Source: Sulfobacillus harzensis (GTDB lineage Bacteria > Bacillota > Sulfobacillia > Sulfobacillales > Sulfobacillaceae). From it: a DNA stretch of 40,882 nt. The notes under the pieces are model-generated. The model was not told the origin of the DNA. It made no database searches and was given only the letters and a program-made list of their open reading frames with translations. The position numbers and the translations under genes were made by a program. How positions within the stretch are numbered: the first letter of the stretch is position 1; each line of letters opens with the position of its first letter. The DNA lies in contig NZ_JABBVZ010000031.1 of NCBI RefSeq assembly GCF_012933365.1, positions 1 through 40,882 on the forward strand, read 5' to 3'. Below, in pieces: positions 16,359-23,053 of the stretch.

Positions 16359-17708
16359 CTACAATTTCGAAAGCAGCACCCGGGCCGCCACCTGCACCGG
16401 ATCCCAGACATCGGAAAAAGGCGGCGCGTAGCCTAGATCGAGATCCAAGAGGTCAGCCACCGTCATTTCCGCCGTAAGCGCCGTAGCCACCGTATCAATA
16501 CGGAGTGCGCTTCCCGGACCTCCGGTAATTTGGCCGCCGACGAGGCGCCCGCTCCCCTTTTCGGCCAAGATCTTGACGCGAATGGGCGCCACATCGGGGA
16601 AATACCCCAATTTAGTCTCACTCTGAATCGCGGCAGCCACGCTCTCGATCCCCGCATCGGCTGCCTCGCGGGACGAGAGGCCGGTTCTAGCCACCTCCAG
16701 GTCGCCCACCTCGGTGACGGCGGTGCCCACCACCCCCGGAAAGACCGCCTTCCCGCCGGCGAGATTGAGGCCCACAATGCGCCCTTGTTTATTGGCCACA
16801 GTGGCTAAAGGTATGTAGACTGGCCGTTTGGATACGCGGTGGAAGGTCTCAGCCACGTCACCGGCGGCCCAAATATGAGGTACGTTGGTACGTAAATCGG
16901 GTGCAACCCGCACCGCCTCCCGCACACCCAGCTCGATACCCGCGGTGCGCGCGATCTGGCTTTGAGGCTTAACCCCCAATCCCACCACGACAATTTCGGC
17001 GGGGATGACCTCACCCCCGGCCAATACCCCCGAGACCTTTCCATTGGCGCTCAGCACTGCTTCCAAGCCAACGCCAAGTTTGACGTCCACCCCTAGCTGG
17101 CTTAGCGCTTTCTCAATGTCTTGGGCCATATCAGGGTCCATACTGCCCATGAGCTGATCGGCTTTCTCAATCAGCGTCACCTTGATGCCGAGCCGGATTA
17201 GGTTGTCGGCCATCTCCAGACCAATGTACCCGCCGCCCGCCACCACCGCACGCTTTGGCTTTTCCTGCTCAATCCAGGTGCGCATGGCTACGCCGTCGTT
17301 AAGCGTCTTTACGGTAAAGACGCCGGGGCTGGTGATATTGTCAACATCCGGATAAATGGGGGCCGAGCCGGTGGCAATGACCGGTTCGTCATAGGGCTCG
17401 CGCCGCGCGTGTCCATCGCTGTCCACCACCTCGAGACGCTGGGCTTTCGCATCGATACTGACGGCCTCATGGCCGACCCAGACCCGAATTCCCGACTTTG
17501 CCCAAAATTGATCGGGGGTCCGTGCGACAAGCTCATTCACATCGTCGACAAACTTGCCGACATAGTACGGGACGCTTCACGCCGAATAGGACGTGATGAG
17601 CCCTTTCTCGAAGGCGAGCACCTCCAGTTCAGGATTTCGCCGCTTGGCTTGGGACGCCGCGCTCATTCCTGCGCCGTCCCCGCCAACAATGACAATGCGT
17701 TTCGGCAT
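16359..17708 (-). CDS. CoA-disulfide reductase/NADH oxidase-like flavoprotein; candidate selenoprotein (in-frame TGA at catalytic Cys)
   Basis: This is a pyridine nucleotide-disulfide oxidoreductase of 449 codons. The FAD site IVIVGGDGAGMSAASQA is at residues 5-21, the NAD(P)H site VVAGGGYIGLEMADN lies mid-protein, then the second FAD motif HIWAAGDVAE, and a C-terminal dimer domain follows. Codon 44 (17577-17579) is TGA. The context TSYSA-[TGA]-SVPYYVG aligns with the family TSYSACGIPY, so the TGA replaces the single redox-active Cys (Cys43 in the S. aureus CoA-disulfide reductase). The ATG at 17708 has an AGGCAGGG-type site; an internal GTG at 17540 has none and would remove the FAD site. 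No other stop occurs in the frame. A hairpin follows the TGA. I infer Sec insertion; alternatives are a fresh nonsense mutation or a sequencing error. Confidence 0.75.
17544..17561 (-). promoter_or_regulatory. Candidate SECIS hairpin of the CoA-disulfide reductase-like gene
   Basis: Starting 15 nt after the in-frame TGA, the minus strand reads GTCGGCA-AGTT-TGTCGAC, a 7-bp stem (one G-U pair) with a 4-nt loop AGUU. The apex GCA-AGUU-UG matches the E. coli fdhF SECIS apex GCA-GGUC-UG in shape and in the essential G-U of the loop. The differences I see are transitions that keep pairing. The distance to the loop (22 nt) is within the usual bacterial range. The bulged U of the E. coli element is absent. 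Confidence 0.6.
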
Positions 17709-17888
17709 GTTATTCCCTGCCTTTCCTCAGATGCCATATTTGTCCTTATTGTACCGTCGAGAACGTGGCAAACCTAGTTTCTTGGCAACGAGCCTCAGCA
17801 TCCGTATGATGGAGAAGGCGTCGAGTTCAGCAAATAATTCGAAGCTCTTAGCAATTTTCATCCTGTCCACATTTCAAGGAGGATTCGT

Positions 17889-19238
17889 ATGAGTCATTCC
17901 GAAGCCGAACACACCCCTTCGGGCATCCTCGGCGAGGTCGAAACTGTTGGTATTTTGCCGGTTCCCGACGATCAGCGCACCATGTCGCCCGGCAAGATGA
18001 CGGTGGTCTGGCTAATGGCCTCCGCCTCTGCCACCACTCCCCTAATCGGGGCGCTCTTGTTCCACTTCGGCGTCACCGACATGATTTTTGCCATTGTCTT
18101 AAGTTGGCTGATTGGCCTCGTCCCTGCCGGACTCTTTTCGGAGATGGGCCGCGAAGTACCGCTGACCGGGCTCATCGTCGCTCGGAAGACCTATGGCACC
18201 TCGGGCGCATTTTTATTCTCAGTGCTCTTTACCTTCGTCAACATGGGCTGGTTCGGTCTGAACACCGCGGTTGCCGGCGAGACGCTACAGGCCATTACCC
18301 ACATGTCGGGCACCCTGTGGTTCTGGATCATCGGCGTCGTGCAGGTGGTGCTGGTGCTTTTTGGCATGAAGTGGCTGGAATACTTCTATCGGTACACCTC
18401 CGTGGTTCTGCTGGTCTGTTACGGAGTGCTCGCGTATCTGTTATTCTCCCGCTTCCACGTTGCCATGCCCGGGGCAACCGCCCCCATGGCCTGGGGCACC
18501 GCCATTACCACCGTCGTCACCTTCTCCATCTTGGCGTGGACCTATAAGGTGTCGACCGTCTCGCGCTTCGCCACGCCGGCCTCGGAACCCAAGGGGCGGA
18601 CCGCCTTCTTCTTGGCGCCTTCGGTAGGAATTATGGTCTCGGTGCTGGTCATGGGTCTCATGGGGATGTACTCCCAACAAGCCACTGGAAACTGGAACTT
18701 GGCATTGCTTGGCGCGCATGCCCCCGTTTGGGGCGTCATTGCCGCCGTGGGCGTGGCGTTGGCCATTATCCACACGAATGCCATGAACCTCTATCCATCA
18801 ACCGTCGACTTATTGGTCGCGCTCAACACTCTGAGAAAGCCGAGTCGTTGGGAGCAGCCCATTGCCACCATTATCTTAGGCGTCTTGGGCACGGTGTTGG
18901 CCATTCTTGGCATTTTAAACCATGTTCAGGGATTCCTCGACGTGATTGGCGACGTCATCATCCCGTTCACCTTCATCATGCTGGTGGACTGGGTCTGGGT
19001 GCAGAAAAAGCGCACGCCAGCAGGCGAGTTCTTTGAGCGGCCAACCACGACGCGAGGATGGTGGAGCTGGTCGGCGGTTATCACCTTCGCCATTGGCGTC
19101 GTCATCTCCATTTGGGGCGGCAATTGGCTTCCCGGCCTCTTTACTACGGTGCTTCCCCTGCCGGTGGTTGGGGGACTCATTTCCGCCATTTTGTACGCCT
19201 TATGGGCGGTGCCACGGGCCAATCCCCAGAACGCCTAA
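17889..19238 (+). CDS. NCS1-family purine/cytosine-type permease
   Basis: This is a 449-residue, 12-segment membrane protein of the nucleobase:cation symporter-1 family. Family-like features are the N-terminal hydrophilic stretch ending in DDQRTMSPGKM, then the glycine/alanine-rich first segments and PSTVDLLVALNTLRK late in the protein. It probably imports a nucleobase, allantoin, hydantoin or vitamin precursor by ion symport; the substrate cannot be read. AAGGAGG precedes the ATG. It is divergent from the flavoprotein gene and followed by a strong terminator, so it is monocistronic. Confidence 0.85.
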   Translation: MSHSEAEHTPSGILGEVETVGILPVPDDQRTMSPGKMTVVWLMASASATTPLIGALLFHFGVTDMIFAIVLSWLIGLVPAGLFSEMGREVPLTGLIVARKTYGTSGAFLFSVLFTFVNMGWFGLNTAVAGETLQAITHMSGTLWFWIIGVVQVVLVLFGMKWLEYFYRYTSVVLLVCYGVLAYLLFSRFHVAMPGATAPMAWGTAITTVVTFSILAWTYKVSTVSRFATPASEPKGRTAFFLAPSVGIMVSVLVMGLMGMYSQQATGNWNLALLGAHAPVWGVIAAVGVALAIIHTNAMNLYPSTVDLLVALNTLRKPSRWEQPIATIILGVLGTVLAILGILNHVQGFLDVIGDVIIPFTFIMLVDWVWVQKKRTPAGEFFERPTTTRGWWSWSAVITFAIGVVISIWGGNWLPGLFTTVLPLPVVGGLISAILYALWAVPRANPQNA

Positions 19239-19247
19239 CCTGACGCT

Positions 19248-19276
19248 GGGCCGGGTTCTCCCGGCCCCTTTTCTTT
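19248..19276 (+). terminator. Rho-independent terminator after the NCS1 permease
   Basis: A perfect 8-bp stem GGGCCGGG-TTCT-CCCGGCCC (19248-19255 with 19260-19267) is followed by CTTTTCTTT. It lies 10 bp after the permease stop codon. Confidence 0.9.
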
Positions 19277-19323
19277 GAGGGTGCTTCGTCGACGAATCAC
19301 GGAACGGGACAAAGCTGTCCCCC

Positions 19324-20478
19324 CTAACCACGCAGGCGCATGGCCGCCTGCTGCATCACGCTAAGCTTAGCCTGTGCCACGGTTGCACTATTCATGGGTC
19401 GCTGCGAGAAAGTCCCAAATCCACAATCCGGATTGAGGAACAGGCGGCCGGGATCGGTGTACTGGGCCGCTTCCCGAACTCGTTTCATAACCTCATCCAC
19501 CGTTTCCACACGATCCGTCCGCGGGTTAACCACCCCAAGCCCAATCCCTTGCGGCAAATCCGCCAGCAACGCCATCGATCCGGCACGTTCGGTGGCGAAT
19601 TCCAATACTAGCTGATCCACCTTGAGCTGGGACAAGTAAGGAATCAACGGCGCATAGCTCCCGCGCAGCAGCACCTCCTCGTGACGACTCCAGTTTCCAC
19701 GACAGACGTGCACACCGAGCGTTACGCCGTCGTGGCTGAGATCTTCCACCACCCCGTTAATCAAGTGGGTGGCGAACTCAAGTTCTTGTTCAGCATCAGC
19801 TTTTGCGGACAGCGCCCCGCACATGAAGGTGCGGTGAGCATTCTTTTGAGTAAACACCAATTCAGTTAATACCGGTTCATCCAACTGCACCATCGCTACT
19901 CCACTATCTATCAAGTCCCGTACTTCTTCGCGCAATACCCGGACCACATCATCGGCCAAGTCTTCTTTCGTGGGGTAAAATGGCCCTGTAAGGCCCTCGA
20001 CCCACATAGCGCGGGTCAATAGGTATGGGCCTGGCAAGGCGACTTTGATAGGTCGGTCCGTCACGGATCGGAGAAATGCCACTTCCGACTGCGCAATCGA
20101 GCGGCCACGGTTGATACGCCCCACGGCCACAGGATTCCGGAGTGCAAAAGCCGGGACGTCCAACGTTCCCAGAATCTCTTCGAAGCCCGCCTTGTCTTCC
20201 ACGTATGGAAGCATTTCGGAGACAGTCATCATCTCGACGTTGTCGAGGGCGGCTGCCACAAAGGAAATGAAGTTGTCGCGGCGCTGCTCGCCGTCTGAAA
20301 CCATGGTGACACCGGCCTCTTCCTGCGCGCGGACCACCGCGCGCACCGCATCGTCGGCCACTGTCTGAAAATCCTGATCGCTGATTCGGCCTGCGTGGCG
20401 ATCGCGAAAAGCCGCTTGCACCGCTTCCGAGCGTGGCCAACTGCCCACCACCGTGGTGGGAAATCTAGAAATACTCAC
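19324..20478 (-). CDS. Cobalamin-independent methionine synthase-like protein (MetE C-terminal domain family)
   Basis: This 384-residue TIM-barrel protein equals the catalytic C-terminal half of MetE. The start FPTTVVGSWPRSEAVQ and VSDGEQRRDNF are typical. Zinc-thiolate ligands are visible in GVHVCRGNWSRH (His and Cys) and in LNPDCGFGT (Cys), and the pterin/substrate block VQLDEPVL is present. It lacks the N-terminal domain of full MetE, like the short 'core' enzymes that transfer methyl groups to thiols. It is the last gene of the CcdA-TusA-DsrE-TusA/OsmC series, 13 bp downstream of the fusion gene. The context suggests methyl transfer to a thiol (or selenol) acceptor linked to that pathway, which is inference. 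Confidence 0.85.
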   Translation of the reverse strand: MSISRFPTTVVGSWPRSEAVQAAFRDRHAGRISDQDFQTVADDAVRAVVRAQEEAGVTMVSDGEQRRDNFISFVAAALDNVEMMTVSEMLPYVEDKAGFEEILGTLDVPAFALRNPVAVGRINRGRSIAQSEVAFLRSVTDRPIKVALPGPYLLTRAMWVEGLTGPFYPTKEDLADDVVRVLREEVRDLIDSGVAMVQLDEPVLTELVFTQKNAHRTFMCGALSAKADAEQELEFATHLINGVVEDLSHDGVTLGVHVCRGNWSRHEEVLLRGSYAPLIPYLSQLKVDQLVLEFATERAGSMALLADLPQGIGLGVVNPRTDRVETVDEVMKRVREAAQYTDPGRLFLNPDCGFGTFSQRPMNSATVAQAKLSVMQQAAMRLRG

Positions 20479-20491
20479 GATGTCTCCCCCT

Positions 20492-21256
20492 CTAAACCAT
20501 CATCCAACGAAGCCTCATCGTCACCACCGGCATTAACGTTTGCACCAGCGGCGAGCGTTTCAACGTCATCTGCCAGACCTCATCCAGCGCGGCCCGTGTA
20601 GCCGGACTCGAGACATAGAGAACCCCTTCGAGGGAGGAGATGCGGGGAACGCCCTCGGTGTCCACCCCCAGGTGTGTCAAGATATTCTCAAGGCGTGCAC
20701 TGCCGACCAGTTCCATGTCATCGATGAGGAGGTGCCGTTCGGCGGCGACTTGGGAAAATCCCATCAAAACCGCCCCGGCCACCGCGGACACCAGATAATC
20801 CACGGCGCTAGGGGCCTCGACTTCTTCAGCAAAGGATGCCGGCTGCCCAACCTGCCATTCCAAATTGCGGCCGTAGACGCGCGCTGGTGCCTTGGGACGA
20901 TATTGAACCCGAACGCGCCACACATACTGTTCAGCCGCCTCCAAGTCCTGTTCGACACTCGTAGGCAGTTCTCGCTCGACACCTTTTCTGACGTGATAGT
21001 AGGTATAGCCGCCCTCTTGAGGCCATTGCCCTACCAGCGTGTGACCCGTCATCCTGCACCATGCCGGCAGATCGACGCTGACCGACGGCTCTCGGCTTTG
21101 TACCTCCAAAATTTGTCCGGGGCTCAGCGGCGCGATAGCCCGGCGGATAATCAGCAGCAAGCCGGACCCGCAATCCAGGTCACCCCCATCGCATACGGCA
21201 TTATAAGGCGGGCGCTCTGCCGACCCGCCTTGTCTCTGTTCTCCTGCCACGGACAT
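20492..21256 (-). CDS. TusA-like/OsmC-like domain fusion protein
   Basis: This protein has about 254 residues in two parts. Residues about 18-95 resemble a TusA/SirA sulfur carrier, with a Cys in GDLDCGSGLLLIIRRAI where TusA has CPxP, then DLPAWCRMTGHTLVGQ matching the stand-alone TusA-like protein upstream. Residues about 115-245 look OsmC-like (YGRNLEWQVGQP, EAPSAVDYLVSAVAGAVLM, then a C-terminal KRSPLVQTL block). The two OsmC peroxidatic cysteines are not present at the expected places, so a peroxidase role is doubtful. A GTG ten codons upstream would overlap dsrE; the ATG at 21256 behind AAAGAGGG is preferred. The OsmC assignment is by eye and moderately secure. Confidence 0.65.
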   Translation of the reverse strand: MSVAGEQRQGGSAERPPYNAVCDGGDLDCGSGLLLIIRRAIAPLSPGQILEVQSREPSVSVDLPAWCRMTGHTLVGQWPQEGGYTYYHVRKGVERELPTSVEQDLEAAEQYVWRVRVQYRPKAPARVYGRNLEWQVGQPASFAEEVEAPSAVDYLVSAVAGAVLMGFSQVAAERHLLIDDMELVGSARLENILTHLGVDTEGVPRISSLEGVLYVSSPATRAALDEVWQMTLKRSPLVQTLMPVVTMRLRWMMV

Positions 21257-21263
21257 GCCCTCT

Positions 21264-21626
21264 TTAGTACGTAATGCTGGAGGCACCAGGCTTCATGAAT
21301 TCAACCAGCTTGGCTCCGCCCACGATGGTTGCCCCTTCCACCAACGCGGTCTCGTCGAGGTGGCGCTTCTTGAAACACGGACTGCAAACATAAATTTTTC
21401 CGCCTTCCTCTACGAACTGGTCCATCAAGTCTTTGAGCGGCGCGAAGCCTTCTTCGTGGATAGTCTCGGCCCGTCCCTTTTCCGCAAGATACACTCCATT
21501 GGTCGAGAGAAAAACCAACGTCTCGCTCCCTGACGCCACCGCCGCATTGGCTACGACAAATCCAACGGTCGCCTTGTCGCCATCGTCGTCCGCGTGAGTA
21601 ATGCTCACCATAAAGCGATCAGCCAT
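21264..21626 (-). CDS. DsrE-family sulfur-transfer protein
   Basis: This is a 120-residue DsrE/DsrF-like protein. Recognisable parts are the first strand FMVSITHADDDGDKA, the hydrophobic VVANAAVASGSETLVFLST and the cysteine pair in IYVCSPCFKKR (CxxC). Family members carry sulfur as persulfide and hand it to or from TusA. It lies between a TusA-like gene and a TusA-OsmC fusion, so a sulfur relay is strongly suggested. AGAAAGGGTGG precedes the ATG. A TusA plus DsrE pair also resembles, as separate genes, the domain order of YedF, a protein linked to selenium metabolism. Confidence 0.8.
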   Translation of the reverse strand: MADRFMVSITHADDDGDKATVGFVVANAAVASGSETLVFLSTNGVYLAEKGRAETIHEEGFAPLKDLMDQFVEEGGKIYVCSPCFKKRHLDETALVEGATIVGGAKLVEFMKPGASSITY

Positions 21627-21682
21627 CTTGCTCCACCCTTTCTGTTCTTTTTGTCCGTATCTGCTGCCGATGATCTAATGAC

Positions 21683-21922
21683 CTACCGTTTTCGAATCCA
21701 GAAATGAATTGCGCGCGTATCGCTGTTGCGATCCATTTGGGTCAGTTCATAACCCCGCATGCGACACCAGGCGGGAATATCTTCAATCGACCCCGGATCC
21801 CGTGTAATCAGCTCAAGGACGGCATCGGGAGGAAGTTGCCGCATGCGACGGCTTAATGCGACGACCAACTCACCGCAGCCCATGTCGCCTGCATCATACG
21901 TCGCGGTGGTCTCAGATTCCAT
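21683..21922 (-). CDS. TusA/SirA-like sulfur carrier protein
   Basis: This 79-residue protein has the TusA fold pattern: AGDMGCGELVVALSRRM with the conserved Cys (the following CPxP Pro is replaced, CGEL), then LPPDAVLELITRDPG, DIPAWCRMRGYELTQM and a final strand IHFWIRK. Family members accept sulfur as a persulfide on this Cys. GGAAGGGGAA precedes the ATG. It lies 17 bp after the CcdA-like gene and 56 bp before dsrE. It shares the PAWCRM-GYEL block with the N-terminal domain of the fusion protein. Confidence 0.8.
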   Translation of the reverse strand: MESETTATYDAGDMGCGELVVALSRRMRQLPPDAVLELITRDPGSIEDIPAWCRMRGYELTQMDRNSDTRAIHFWIRKR

Positions 21923-21939
21923 TGCGGTTCCCCTTCCGG

Positions 21940-22653
21940 CTATTGTAGAAACTGCTTTAAGATGGGGCCTGTCTTCCAGGTCGCAAGACCTTTGAGGATG
22001 TCACCATCATTGACAATCAAAATGATCGCCACGGCAATCGTGAGCCCCCCGGCAATTTGGTTGATGCGAACGATGTGGTGGTCCTTGAGGTTTTTAAACT
22101 GACGCACGATGCTCTGGCCGAACACGCCAACCACCAGGAACGCCAACCCAAAGCCCACCGCATAGACAATCAGCGTCACGATGGCTTTCCCGAGATAGGG
22201 ATTGCCCGCAATAAGCGTGAGGGTTAAGAGCAACGTCACCTGAAATCCCATGGCGAGCCCGATTCCCGTCACATAGGACCCCCACAAGCTTGGCGCAGTC
22301 GCGCCAGCCGCACCGCCCCGAAGTCGAGGGTTAAACCATCCCAACCGGAGAACCCCGACCCGTTCTAGGCCGACCACCAGCAGCACAATGCCGCCTGCGA
22401 CGCCCAGGGCGCTCATGGCGTGGGGGAACCACTGCAAGACGAAGGCAGCCGACAGCCCCAACACAATGACCACCGTCAACACCCCGAACATAAGCGCTAA
22501 CGCATGCTGCAACCGCATGCGAAAAGCCGCTCCCGAAGAGCTCCCAACCTGAGAGCCCACCCCGCCAATATGACCCACAAAGGCGGGGAATATGGACAAC
22601 AGTCATGGGGCGCAAAAAGAGAGGAGTCCGGCCACAAACGCAGCACCTAGCAA
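21940..22653 (-). CDS. CcdA/DsbD-like membrane thiol transporter; candidate selenoprotein with CxxU motif (in-frame TGA)
   Basis: This is a six-segment CcdA-type membrane protein of about 237 codons. The first segment reads GLLSFCAP-[TGA]-LLSIFPAFVGHIGG. It aligns with the family LLSFxSPCVLPLIPAYLSYIGG, so the TGA (22603-22605, codon 17) replaces the conserved TM1 Cys and makes C14-A-P-U17, a CxxU motif. The second family Cys (TPCxGP in TM4) is also absent: that segment reads GLAMGFQVTLLL. The TTG at 22653 lies 8 nt after GGGGGAGG; the in-frame TTG just after the TGA has no ribosome site. The rest is open to TAG/TAA-free completion. CcdA proteins pass electrons across the membrane to thiol proteins. 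It heads the TusA/DsrE operon. Selenocysteine is inferred; mutation or sequencing error is the alternative. Confidence 0.75.
22560..22588 (-). promoter_or_regulatory. Candidate SECIS hairpin of the CcdA-like gene
   Basis: Starting 14 nt after the in-frame TGA, the minus strand has a perfect 7-bp GC stem CCCCGCC/GGCGGGG. Above a U-rich 2x2 internal loop is a 4-bp stem UGUG/CAUA capped by the triloop GGU. The apical GGU corresponds to the GGUC loop of E. coli fdhF. The apical loop lies 27 nt after the TGA, inside the usual bacterial range. The stem is stronger than expected by chance in coding sequence. Confidence 0.62.
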
Positions 22654-22727
22654 CGATTTCACCTCCCCCTGATTTCCGCCATCTAATGCCGAGCATACAT
22701 TTGTTGGATCCCTTTCTCACTAAGTCA

Positions 22728-22756
22728 TTCATATTTTGCATATGGTTAAGCGTCAC
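22728..22756 (-). promoter_or_regulatory. Candidate promoter of the ccdA-tusA-dsrE operon
   Basis: On the minus strand GTGACG (plus 22751-22756) and TATGAA (plus 22728-22733) are 17 nt apart and sit about 75 nt before the TTG start. Match to consensus is moderate. The 22663-23053 intergenic stretch also holds the YtrA-type operator of the divergent ABC operon; I see no gene in it. Confidence 0.4.
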
Positions 22757-22974
22757 GACGTCGACACACCGCTGCAACAAGGGTTTTTGGGAATGACGCC
22801 TGGCCTCTCATGGCGTTCTGAAGACAAGCGTATTGGTTGCGATGATGGGCGGTTACAGCAGGGATGATTCCGATAGGACACCGCATACCCCCTCGTGTCG
22901 TGCCGGGTGAATTTGGCCGCCCTGCGCAACGCGCTAAATTTTCGAAGGCCAAGCGATCGATCCAATACGCACTC

Positions 22975-22999
22975 AGTGTATCATGTGTTATGATACACT
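22975..22999 (+). promoter_or_regulatory. YtrA-type GntR operator AGTGTA-N13-TACACT
   Basis: AGTGTA (22975-22980) and TACACT (22994-22999) are separated by 13 nt. The inner bases extend the dyad to AGTGTATCA/TGATACACT. This matches the AGTGTA-N13-TACACT sites described for the B. subtilis YtrA-family repressor. It lies 55 bp upstream of the ABC operon whose third gene encodes a YtrA-like regulator, so autoregulation of the operon is very likely. Confidence 0.8.
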
Positions 23000-23053
23000 T
23001 GCCACCTGACGATTCATCCGTAACCACATGGAACCATGAATGAAGGAGGAGTC

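Noticed and set aside
16359-22653. Global reassignment of UGA to an amino acid.
   Set aside because: Several clear genes in the window end with TGA at positions fitting family lengths and coupled starts.
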